Shown here piece by piece: positions 23,188-32,894 of a stretch of DNA of 64,000 nucleotides. The DNA comes from Gracilaria vermiculophylla (lineage: Eukaryota > Rhodophyta > Florideophyceae > Gracilariales > Gracilariaceae). The notes under the pieces are model-generated. The model saw nothing but the letters and a program-made list of their open reading frames with translations, did not search any database and was not told where the DNA came from. Numbering within the stretch: the stretch's first letter is position 1; the number at the start of each line of letters is the position of its first letter. The stretch covers positions 1,423,633 to 1,487,632 of the forward strand of contig JAHNZQ020000227.1 in the NCBI GenBank assembly GCA_019155205.2, read 5' to 3'. The position numbers and the translations under genes are program-made.

Positions 23188-23654
23188 GTGTTTCAAGAAA
23201 GTTCATTCTGATACATCCTCGTGATATCTACTTGGTGACATGCCTATCCACTAGGTTAACGGCTCTACCTGAGTCTACAGGGGGGTAACGCAAGTGTTAG
23301 CATCCAAAATCTTTGCAGGAGTACCTGTCCACGAACTTCAAGTAAATCACTCAGATCTTTGTGGCCGTACTTGTCTGATAACTATTGATTTCGAGTCTTC
23401 ATTGATGCTCGTGGAGCAGCACCTCTCATACCATCTTAACAGATCACAACGAGAGGCAATCGATCCATGCAACCCCTTGCTGGCCTTCGCGTCGATAGCC
23501 TCCATAAACTCCTTCCAAGTCGAGTGCAAACTTAAAATGTGCGGCTTTTTATACTGGAAGTCTGGCCTCTTCTAAGGATTCCGAGCACGTTCATATGTAC
23601 ATTGCTTTACACAAACAATGCGGATGCTACAAGGCCTCCCCGTCTCGAAGCAGA
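23188..23654. other. Convergent intergenic region
   Basis: 3' flanks of RPS9 (+) and POLR3H (-). No gene or repeat recognised. Confidence 0.5.
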
Positions 23655-24437
23655 CTAGTACTCATCATCCTGTTGGTGCCACTCGGACTCTGCGTATTCT
23701 GCTTGATAGTTACTGTCGTCAATTAACCCGTGATCTACCTTCACAGCTTCGTCCTTGTCCTCTCCTCCTATGTTCTCTTCCTCATCCTCCCCATTCACCA
23801 CATCATGCTCGCCTGCGGCTTCATCATCTTCATACCACCACAATGGATCACCTAAGCCTTGATTGTCTTGCAGAACCTCATCAAACAACGCACCTATGAG
23901 CGACATCGGATTCCGAGCGTCCCCTTTCTTTTCTGAGGGTGGCACGCGCCATGAGTCTTCAAATATGACTTCCATGGCTCGAAACACGCTTTCATTTGTA
24001 ACATCCATAAAATAAGTTTGCGACTCTCCACCTTCGTCAAAAACTGGCTTCCAAATCCAAACCCTCTCCTTCTCATCATACTTAGAGGGCCTTGGAAGAT
24101 TTTCGCTTGGAACTGATATTGCATCAAAGAATCCCATCTCCACAAACATGCCTTTGCTGAAGGCACCACTTACGCGACCGAAAAGAACCTCTCCCTCAAA
24201 AGGGGCGAATACCACAACTCGGAAAGTACATTTTGTGCTGCACTCCCCAGAGTGGAATTGAAGAGCATCTTCTCCGACCGTAACCCAATCCCAAAAACCT
24301 ATCACCAGTCCGACACCAGGAATGACTTTGTCACTCAGGCGTTTATTGATGACGTATTCGAGAGCATTGAGTCGCGGATACCCAAAAAGACGAGCTGGCA
24401 CTAGAAGAACATCCTCAATTGTCACTAGCTTAAACAT
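23655..24437 (-). CDS. POLR3H: RNA polymerase III subunit RPC8 (Rpb7-like, RPC25)
   Basis: A 260-residue protein. The N-terminal 80 residues (MFKLVTIEDVLLVPARLFGY, then IPGVGLVIGFWDW) are the SHS2/Rpb7 N domain. Residues about 90-200 (VVVFAPFEGEVLFGRVSGAF, GFFDAISVPSENLPRPSKYD, WIWKPVFDEG) are the OB/S1 domain of the Pol III stalk subunit. With RPC9 it forms the stalk that contacts initiation factors and tRNA gene transcripts. The C-terminus is unusually acidic (EDEEENIGGEDKDEAV) and some 50 residues longer than in human RPC8. Pol III rather than Pol II identity follows from the 'F.P..L' and WIW pattern. Intronless. Confidence 0.88.
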   Translation of the reverse strand: MFKLVTIEDVLLVPARLFGYPRLNALEYVINKRLSDKVIPGVGLVIGFWDWVTVGEDALQFHSGECSTKCTFRVVVFAPFEGEVLFGRVSGAFSKGMFVEMGFFDAISVPSENLPRPSKYDEKERVWIWKPVFDEGGESQTYFMDVTNESVFRAMEVIFEDSWRVPPSEKKGDARNPMSLIGALFDEVLQDNQGLGDPLWWYEDDEAAGEHDVVNGEDEEENIGGEDKDEAVKVDHGLIDDSNYQAEYAESEWHQQDDEY

Positions 24438-25448
24438 ATCTACTGACTCGCATCATGGTCGATGATTGTGGTAAAAGGTTACTGCGAAACGCTTCGCAGA
24501 GACAGCCCATCGTGGCAATACGAGTAGGCACCGAAGTCCATCGTATTGACAAGCTGAAAACCGCGGGGTGGCCTCAAAATATTTCAGATCAATAGGCTTT
24601 TGAGCACTCCTGAAATCCCAATTTGCCTCAGTTTCAATTAGGCACGGCTTTAACAAATGTAACATCTGTTTCTCATTTAGCATGTCCTCTTCTGAAATCA
24701 TAATCACAAATGTGGTTTGAGGAAAAATGCTTACAGAATTATCGCCTCCACTCCCGCAAAAACTTCATAACATTCGTCGTCTGCAGTGCATAACAAAAGA
24801 AAAAGACATTGCAGAAGCGCGCGAAAATATGGATTTTTGCCAACTGTAGCCACCCCCCTACGATAAAAACCTTCAAGAACGCGTTTCAAAAAGACAGGAC
24901 ATTACCTACTCTCCCACACTCATGGCGAGAGGAAATCTTTTTCACTTCCAGAACACCACCAAATCCTTCTTTTCAAAAGGTGACACCACGTGTATAATAT
25001 TGCAACAAATCTTGGCCGTTCGCGACATGTTATAGCATCTTTTCTATAAAAACCAACAAAACTTGGATCTATTCATTCCACCAGATACTCAAAACTTCTA
25101 TAAACAGCTACTAAAAGACATATGAAGCGCAAACCAGTGATAAGAAATGCCTCAAGCACGACTATTGTAAAACCATTGCATAGAAAAGTCTAAAGAACAT
25201 CGGTTTGGCAAGAGATTAAACTAACACATTTATGACAGGTTGTCAAAATGAAAAAAATGTTTGATTTGCGAGACCGACATTAAGCAACGTTCATAGCATG
25301 GTGTTCTCATATAGCTGACTAGTAAGATGAATAGAAACACATAGTTTTGAATGAAAAATTTTTCAATTTGGACATATCAGATTGCTTTAAATATGGTTTT
25401 GCATGATCTAAGTAAAAGAATTTAACATCATCTCCATCCATGTATTTA
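24438..25448. other. AT-rich intergenic region before transposase relic
   Basis: 5' flank of POLR3H and then increasingly AT-rich DNA, perhaps the 5' part of the decayed element at 25449. No gene seen. Confidence 0.45.
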
Positions 25449-25814
25449 GGTGGAGCTTTTGTTATAGTGTGGGCTATAGTTTCTGTAAATGGTATAACTG
25501 ATATTTAATTTATTGAGTGTAGCATGACATTTTAGGCTTATCAAACACTTCTATACAAGTACTTGTTTCTATTCATACAGTGCGTTCATGGAAGCAATTT
25601 TGATTTTCAGAAAGTTGGCGCTGCGGAACATACTTCTATACTGTTAAAATATTGGTTCTCTAAGCTTGTCGTGAATAACATGCAGTGGCCAGCGCGATCG
25701 CCGGACTATAGCTCCTTCGAAAACCTCAGTTATTTATTGTTAATGATATTTTATGAATATGGCACGCAGCCCATCACATTTTTTTATTTAGACGTTTATA
25801 TCGAAAATTGCTAA
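25449..25814 (+). pseudogene. Tc1/mariner transposase relic
   Basis: One frame, interrupted by TAA at 25506 and TAG about 30 bp later, keeps the catalytic-domain pattern of Tc1-like transposases. GGAFVIVWAIVSVNG matches the 'GGGSVMVWGCFS..G' block. FDFQKVGAAEHTS matches 'F.QQDNAP.HTS', with the second catalytic Asp replaced. NMQWPARSPDYSSFENL matches the 'WPAQSPDLNPIENLW' block holding the last catalytic Asp/Glu. The N-terminal DNA-binding part is not recognisable upstream. Clearly inactive. I could not find its terminal repeats. Confidence 0.75.
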
Positions 25815-26557
25815 AAAATTATCTGTATTTTAATTCTCATTTTTAAAATAGATTTGGTTCCCTCTAGCTAGAGAGGGTGTGACGTCCCGAGTAAGGGCGC
25901 CGACAGCAGGCTCACGAAGAAGCAACAAGGAGCTCGTGTAAATGGTGTACGAACTGAGGTGTCCCGCAATCATGTGCTGCGTTTGACAGGTGTAGAAGAT
26001 ATTCTGCGAGCAATAAAAAGGCGGAGGCCGGCCAACACGCGACAACGACTGAGGTGGAGGGTGACGTTTTGAACCCGATCTTGACATCTTTGACGATTTC
26101 AAGCCTCTTGATTCAATTATGTGATTCAAATTGCGCCAGTGAGAGGGTTACCCTCTGCAATTGCTCCGTGTACTTCCTGAAGTATGTGCACCCTATTTGC
26201 TTTAGGCAGGATACTATTGGTTACTTGTGTTTGGCACTCAAAAGATTTCGGCTTTTTGAGATGCATGCAGGCGGCGCCTTGGCATGGGCCTTTACATCAC
26301 TGTGCCGATTGAGGTTATTACGAAAAGGAAATCAACGTGTACAGGAGGAACACGAAAGTGCGTCGGACCCAACCTTCCCCACTCGCGTGTAATCCACCCG
26401 GGCCGTGTTCTGTTTGGCCCGCTACGGTTACACCCGGGCGAAACAGGTTTTCTGTCGTCATCGTCGCTACTAGCGATCTCCGTTTCCTCCGACATCTATA
26501 TACGTCACAAAGCTATTTCTCTTCTATCGTTTTCCTGTACATCCCCCCCGCGGCATT
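25815..26557. other. Upstream region of the zinc-finger gene
   Basis: The sequence changes from AT-rich to GC-rich here. A perfect palindrome CCCTCTAGCTAGAGAGGG lies near 25860-25878. Short ORFs in all frames have no recognisable domain. Confidence 0.45.
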
Positions 26558-28300
26558 ATGCTCAACATCAATGAATCATATCACCCATCTATTGTCTCCT
26601 TATCTTCGGACGGGTCGGAGCTCTTTCCGCACTTATGGCGCTACTTTCTTCGTCATCAACATATCCGCGACTGGCTTATGCGTCGGCCTCCCTACCTCTC
26701 CTCCGAAGTAAACCCCATCAACGTGACGCAAGGAGTCGCTTTCTGCTGTAACTTTTCCACTCCTGAGCTGTGGTCCGACATGGCCTCTTCTTTCGATATG
26801 GGCGAGATGTTCATCCCCGACCATCAATTCCGCAATTTCATGTGCGGTACCATCATTGCCGCTAGCCCCTTTCATAAGCATCTCATTTGCGCCCTCGGTT
26901 CGGCTGCCACTCGCCATTCCTCTATCCTGGCGTCCTTTAAGACTAATATGCGCAGAATGGTCGTCGATATGCGTTCCGCGAACGCCATCAATCTCATCGA
27001 GTTCTCGTGGATGGAGGACGGCATGCTTATTGTCACTGCAAAGGTACTTGTTCCCCCTTCCCCCGGCTTCCAGCGTACCATTGCGGGATGCTCCGGTGCG
27101 TTTGCGTTGTTCAACAATGTCACCCCTGGCGGTATGCTTCCTGCTGCCCCCATATCCTTTGTCAGCTTTGTGGAGGCACCCTTATGTCCATCGTGCTCTT
27201 CACAAGGTTCTCTTGGCTGCTTCTGCCCTGCAGCAAGCGTTGTGCAAAACCAGTATTCATCTGCTGCTTGGCCTCAGGCGACCACAGACGACATGTACGA
27301 CCCGGCCTGCACGACCCTGCAGAACGTTAAACAGCGATTGGCTTCTATTCACCGCATATCTCATGTCAAAGTCACGGCACACGTTGTAACGCCGGAAATA
27401 CAACAGCGAGATACTGGATGTCCCGTTCGCACCTACAAGCTTGGCTCTAGTCGTTATATCATTAAGGCCGTCGAATTTCGGCCCAGCACACCGTTGGAAT
27501 CAGATACATTGCGTCAAGTGGCCGATAAGTGGCGCCTGCTGCGGGCTGGTTCTTTACCATTGCTCTCTCTTCAAAGCGGTGAGCAAAACGAAGCATGGCC
27601 CAACGACGATGTCCCTCCCTCGCAGTCAAAACCAAAATCGCCGCTCTGCGTGAAATCTACTCACTTGCCACCGGGGAGCTCCGCCAACACCCGCCCTTCG
27701 GCGGCCATCTTTGAAGGTTTGATGAGAAGCAACCTGAATCAGAACTTGAACGCAATGTCGGGCGTCAGCGCGCAGAGCAACGTTTGCGAGTCGTGCGGGA
27801 GCAGAAATGAATTTTTGCAAGACGGCGGCGATTTAATGGTGTGCTCTTGCATGCTTTCGACGGACGGGCAGACAGCGTCGTCATGCGAATCTTTCGAAGC
27901 GTCCGATGCGGGTGATGACAAGCTGGGGTCAAAGCCAAAGGCCGCCAATCGCCCTACGTGCCATCTGTGCGGGAAAGAGTTTTCGCAGCAAGGAAGCCTG
28001 AACCGGCATATGAGGAACATTCACGAGGAGAAGAAAATTCCGTGCCAGTACTGCCCCATGTCTTTTGGGCAGATGTTTGATTTGCGGGTAAGTTGACAAT
28101 GCTTGGATCTGCAGCTTTCAGAGGCTGCGGGGCGTTCATCCATCATGTCCCGAGGCGGAAACTAACAGCGTACGTTGTGTGTGTTTGTATTGCAGAGGCA
28201 TCAAAAACGAAAACATCCCGACAGACGCATAGCCATCAAAAAATGTGAGCGTATCGAGACAAAGGTGTTGAGCCGCCCTGTTGCACGCTTAAAGAACTGA
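26558..28300 (+). CDS. C2H2 zinc-finger protein, two exons
   Basis: Exon 1 (26558-28087) and exon 2 (28196-28300) give 544 residues. The first finger is CHLCGKEFSQQGSLNRHMRNIH (C468 onward). The second, CQYCPMSFGQMFDLR, is cut by the intron and completed by RHQKRKH from exon 2; without splicing it has no histidines. The 108-bp intron has donor GTAAGT at 28088, ACTAAC at about 28161-28166 and acceptor TTGCAG ending at 28195. The remaining 460 residues, including a Cys-cluster CPSCSSQGSLGCFC and Ser/Pro-rich linkers, match no family I know. Two tandem C2H2 fingers at the C-terminus suggest a DNA-binding regulator. Confidence 0.82.
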
Positions 28301-28525
28301 CGATGTGGGTAGGGGGGAGGGCAAAAAGTTATCGTCCGTGACATGTGTGACCGGTGTTGGTGTCTCGACCGACATTGGCAATTCTAATTTACAAGATTAT
28401 GCAATCGCCCGCTTCAATTATTGCCACAAGGGCGCGGCTCAGCTGTGCGTCTCTGCGCGTGGCCATGTGAAAAAGGCTGACCAAGCCGCAAACAATCTCA
28501 AGCGTTTCAATCTGCTCGGAAGGGG

Positions 28526-29293
28526 ATGAGGGCGCGGTATTCATCTTCGTCGACAAGTGGCAGGCCCATGACGATGACAGCGTCAAAAAGTGTGCTTTGC
28601 CTTTCTCGCCCCGCTCGGACGGAGGCGTATGCAGGGCTGTTATTGCTACTGCTGGGTGTGACAGTTCTTGCATTCGCGCGATGTCCCAGTCGGGGCTCTA
28701 GCTTCGCAACTCGCTCATATGGGTCGCCGCCCAGGACTGGCAGGGGTGCGCTGCCGGAATCGGTGTCATACGGAAGTGCCTCCAGTGACGGGAAGTGGTA
28801 CAGAGGATGGTGGGTGGGTCATTTTGTGCAGCAAGAGTCTCTGAGACGTACTTCGGCGCTTGAAACGAAATGGATCTCGCACAAGGCAGGGCGACAGCAC
28901 GATGGATTCGCAACAAACAGAATTGCGACATCAATGGCTGTGCTAATCGGCGGGAAGCACAGAGTTGAGTTTGAGAGGTCGTACGTTGTTCTAGAGAATC
29001 CTGGTGACTACGTGATTTGGGGTGCTGGTGTTGCGCACTCATGGACTGCACTGGAGGACTCGACTGTGTTGTGCATTCGATGGCCGTCAATCTCTGGTGA
29101 TCAAGAAGGAGCTGGTGGTTTGGCGAATTCAACACTGCACGGCGGGGAGCGACAACACATGGAGCATTCAGAGGAGGAGGCCACTGGGTGGGGAGGGCAC
29201 GGCGATGAGCACGCGGCAGTGGTCGGCGAGGCGGACGAGGTCGGACGGGGAGTGAGCGCTACGGAGGTATCCGACGCACTGCATGGGCGGTAG
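28526..29293 (+). CDS. Cupin-fold protein with N-terminal hydrophobic segment
   Basis: A 255-residue ORF. Residues about 35-52 (AYAGLLLLLLGVTVLAFA) form a signal peptide or membrane anchor. Residues about 90-190 resemble a small cupin: WWVGHFVQQESLRRTSALET, KWISHKAGRQHDGFATNRIA, SMAVLIGGKHRVEF, and LENPGDYVIWGAGVAHSWTA, the last with the G-x5-H-x-W of cupin motif 2. Similar one-domain cupins occur in bacteria; substrate and metal are unknown. The C-terminal 60 residues are acidic/glycine-rich. The gene has GC-rich codon use like its neighbours in this block. Translation could begin at 28568 instead of 28526. Confidence 0.6.
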   Translation: MRARYSSSSTSGRPMTMTASKSVLCLSRPARTEAYAGLLLLLLGVTVLAFARCPSRGSSFATRSYGSPPRTGRGALPESVSYGSASSDGKWYRGWWVGHFVQQESLRRTSALETKWISHKAGRQHDGFATNRIATSMAVLIGGKHRVEFERSYVVLENPGDYVIWGAGVAHSWTALEDSTVLCIRWPSISGDQEGAGGLANSTLHGGERQHMEHSEEEATGWGGHGDEHAAVVGEADEVGRGVSATEVSDALHGR

Positions 29294-29727
29294 AGCAGGT
29301 CGGTGCGGCGACGGGGGCAGCGGGAGAGGGTTGCAATGGGGGTGCTGAAAACGTGGCAATTTGTGGGAGCTTGGAGCGTGTCGTGCTCGGGCAATCGAAA
29401 CATGCGATGTAAAGAGGGAATACGGGAGACGAAGAGCGACGTGACTGTGGGTGTAACGAGCACGCACGAGGCTGGGCCGGAGTGGCGGCTGCGGCGGAAG
29501 GGGGCACAGGCTGTGCGACCATGCGCGATTGTTGAGCACAGGAATGCTGTTGCCTTACATGTCAATCACTATTAAAGTACAAGCAGCGGTTGCCAGTGGT
29601 GCTCGGAATGCTGCGAGTTGCAAGATCACCGTGACTACAGCTGGGGTGCATTTGTGGTTACGTAAAGTGGTGGTGCGGCGACGTGAGGGGCGGGGGAGTG
29701 CAGGTAACGAGAACGATTGCGCGGCTG

Positions 29728-29788
29728 CGGCGCAGCACCGCGGCGCGGCACCGCGGCGCAGCACCGCGGCGCAGCACTGCAGCGCAGC
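29728..29788. repeat. 13-bp tandem repeat
   Basis: Four units of CGGCGCAGCACCG with few changes (copy 2 has GCGGC, copy 4 ends CTG), then a partial fifth. The unit length excludes conserved coding in one frame. Confidence 0.85.
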
Positions 29789-30061
29789 TGTGTGCACACC
29801 GAGGCAAGCGGAGGTTTGCGCAGGGCAGCGGGGGCGCGTGGCCTGAGGTGAACAACAGCGATCGCCGCGCCGCTGGCGCACGGACGCGCACGAGCGCGTG
29901 CTGTTGCAGCGCGCGTGTACTTGTGCGGGTGGCGGCGGAGACGATGGGGCGCCAAGTGGCAACGCACAGCGGCTGCGGGCGCCGACAGACGCGTTGCCTC
30001 TGTCTTTTTTCTCGAGCGCGGTGTGGCCGACGGCAGCCGCCAGCGCCCGGCGCGGCGCGCG

Positions 30062-30181
30062 TGCAGCACCGACTGCGCGCGCTGAATGTCAGAGGCGCGC
30101 GTGTAACACCAACTGCGCGCACTGAATGTCGGAGGCGCGCGTGGAACATCAACTGCGCGCTGCATGTCGGAGGCGCGCCAA
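30062..30181. repeat. 40-bp minisatellite, three copies
   Basis: Three head-to-tail copies of a unit with the core ACTGCGCGC..TGAATGTC and GGCGCGCGTG; the third copy has a 2-bp deletion. Forty is not a multiple of three, so it is unlikely to be protein-coding. Confidence 0.85.
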
Positions 30182-30296
30182 AATATCTCACGCAGCGCAG
30201 CCAGCTCGCCGCCTGACACGGTGCGCTGCGCCCCGCGGCTGAGAGTGGCCAAAACCGCTCCGACGCGCCTCCCGCCGCCGCGCGACCGACAGTGCC

Positions 30297-30300
<4 letters not shown>

Positions 30301-30327
<27 letters not shown>
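30301..30327. repeat. (GGC)9 microsatellite
   Basis: Nine perfect GGC triplets followed by AGC and further GGC units. Confidence 0.95.
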
Positions 30328-30507
30328 AGCGGCGGCCGGCGCCTTCAACGTTCGGCAAATCGCGCCGTGCGCGCAGCTGTTGCGCGACCAACCAACGCGC
30401 TCGTTGCCCTCCGTACCGTTGGTACCAACACGCGGCGGCAACACCTCCCGCAATCAACTCAGGCGACATCAACACAACGCTCCTTGACAGCTTTCTCGCG
30501 TGCCACC

Positions 30508-30508
<1 letters not shown>

Positions 30509-30540
<32 letters not shown>
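30509..30540 (+). repeat. Homopolymer of 32 adenines
   Basis: A run of 32 A upstream of the RING gene ATG, flanked by CTTTCTCGCGTGCCACCC and GAAGAACAAAC. It could be a poly(dA) promoter tract or a retro-insertion tail; no target duplication is evident. Confidence 0.95.
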
Positions 30541-30542
<2 letters not shown>

Positions 30543-30664
30543 AGAACAAACAAAACCACTCATCCAACCCCCACCTTCTCCTCTGCCGTCGCTCCCCGCT
30601 CCGTTCTCCGGCTCCCTCCCCGACTCGCTCCGCCCACCCCCCACTCCCACCCACCGCCCGCCTC

Positions 30665-31621
30665 ATGGCTTCTGAGGCACCCCCTCCCCGCCGCTGGGCC
30701 TCCCGCCTTCTCCACCTCCTGCCCCGTCGTCGCCGCCGCGCCAACGACTCGCAGCGCGTCAACCTGACGCCTGACGCCCGAATGGTACGTCGCTCGAGGC
30801 GCAACCGTCACGCACGCCCCTCCGACGCCCGTTCCCGCGCCTCCCCCCTTGCTCATTCGCAGTCTAACTCGACGCCTACCTTACCGTCACAGGCCGCCGT
30901 TCGACTCCGACGGTTGGACGCTGTTGACGATGCGCACGATAATAACCATGCGCACGAACGCCTCATGTACTCCGTGCTGGCCGACTTGAGCGAGGACGGC
31001 GATATGTTCACCATCGTCGACAGAATGTCCGACGAGGACGACTACCAGGTGGCACGACCCGAATTTCAGTACTTCCAAGAGCGCGTGCGCCACAGCACCG
31101 CTAGGAACGCCTACTATCTTGCCAGCAGACGTCAAGCACGTGCCAACCGATTCACGGATGATTACGTCATGGAGTTCCGCCGCAACGTGCGCGTGCTGCG
31201 CACCACCGCCATGGGCATGGCCACCGACGCCGCACGCTTCGAATGCGCCGCCAGTGACGATCAGATCGAGGCGCTGCCGACCATCGTCATGAAGAAGGGC
31301 GAGACCCGATCGGCCAAGGAGCTGTTCGACATCCTGCGCGACGACGGTGCCGCCGGCGAGCATAACGCCGACGAGTGCGGCGGGCTTATGACAAGTTACA
31401 CGGAGTGCGCCATCTGCCTGTGCGAGTTTGAGGCCGGCGACGAAATCACCGCCTTGCCGTGTGGCCATTTGTTTCACCTCACCGGCTGCGTGAGAGAGTG
31501 GCTGCGAAACCACGCCAGAACGTGCCCCACTTGCCGAGCCGACATCTGCGCCCCGTCCTGCGGCTCGGACGATGTTAACTCACATTCTGCTACCATGGCT
31601 ACGTCGGAGGACCTCACATGA
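30665..31621 (+). CDS. RING-H2 finger protein, probable E3 ubiquitin ligase
   Basis: 318 residues from the ATG at 30665. The C-terminus carries a RING-H2 domain (about 248-292): CAICLCEFEAGDEITALPC, then GHLFHLTGC, WLRNHARTCPTCR. This supplies C-x2-C, C-x-H-x2-H, C and C-x2-C ligands plus the Trp common in ATL/RNF-type E2-binding RINGs. Upstream are an Arg-rich N-terminus and a middle region with LPTIVMKKGE before the RING. No membrane segment is obvious. A 108-nt segment, 30785-30892, begins GTACGT, contains TCTAAC and ends CACAG; it is a multiple of three and could be a retained-or-removed intron. An upstream in-frame extension through the poly-A tract is not a plausible start. Confidence 0.83.
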   Translation: MASEAPPPRRWASRLLHLLPRRRRRANDSQRVNLTPDARMVRRSRRNRHARPSDARSRASPLAHSQSNSTPTLPSQAAVRLRRLDAVDDAHDNNHAHERLMYSVLADLSEDGDMFTIVDRMSDEDDYQVARPEFQYFQERVRHSTARNAYYLASRRQARANRFTDDYVMEFRRNVRVLRTTAMGMATDAARFECAASDDQIEALPTIVMKKGETRSAKELFDILRDDGAAGEHNADECGGLMTSYTECAICLCEFEAGDEITALPCGHLFHLTGCVREWLRNHARTCPTCRADICAPSCGSDDVNSHSATMATSEDLT

Positions 31622-32127
31622 GTGCGGCCGCGACGCGCTGGCCGCAGGCAGCGGGCACTGCGCGCTAGGGAAGCGCTGCGCGATCGGGAAGCGTACTGTG
31701 GAAGCACTTGGCAACTTTAGTAGAGTAGAAAGAAGGGCAGCGCCGGCGCGACCGCGGCCAAGTTATATCACTATCACTACCGCCGAGCTCAAGGCGCCTT
31801 GCCGGAGGCCGCTCCGGTGGGAGGCCGCGCGGCGCGTCATGTCGCACGCCCGCGCGTGCGTTGTAAGTGTTAGCTTGTGTACCAACAAAAGGATGCTGCG
31901 GGACTCACTTCATACCTTCGTAGATGGATTAAACTTTGCTGATGGCCTGTACAGTAAAGACAACTCGAAACTCGTTATGTACGCGCGGACGGTCAGGTTG
32001 GAGCTGGCGCCAGGTGCTGCGCCCTCCCCTCGCTCCGTGTGGGTCGCGTCGGCCTCGCAGCTGTCGCTCTGCCGCCGCGCGGCTTCTGCCCGCATCGCCC
32101 CGCGCCCCCGAGCGCGTCATCGTCCCC
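31622..32127. other. GC-rich upstream region of the phosphatase gene
   Basis: 3' flank of the RING gene and promoter/leader of the DSP gene. Overlapping ORFs reflect composition; nothing recognised. Confidence 0.45.
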
Positions 32128-32813
<686 letters not shown>

Positions 32814-32894
32814 GAAGCCAATGCCGTATGTATTCAAAAAATACCTCGAATGGCATGTATAGGGAGACTTTGCTGCACGAGTTTTGCGTTCCGC

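Larger units (their letters stand above)
29294..30664. other. GC-rich intergenic block with simple and tandem repeats
   Basis: 1.4 kb of very GC-rich DNA containing the four repeats listed below. ORFs run in all six frames with Ala/Arg/Pro-rich translations; this is expected from composition and I call none. Confidence 0.6.

Noticed and set aside
29300..30660. Many long overlapping ORFs on both strands (up to 272 codons)
   Set aside because: GC-rich, repeat-filled DNA with few stop codons; translations are Ala/Arg/Pro-rich, interrupted by a 40-bp minisatellite that shifts frame, and match nothing.
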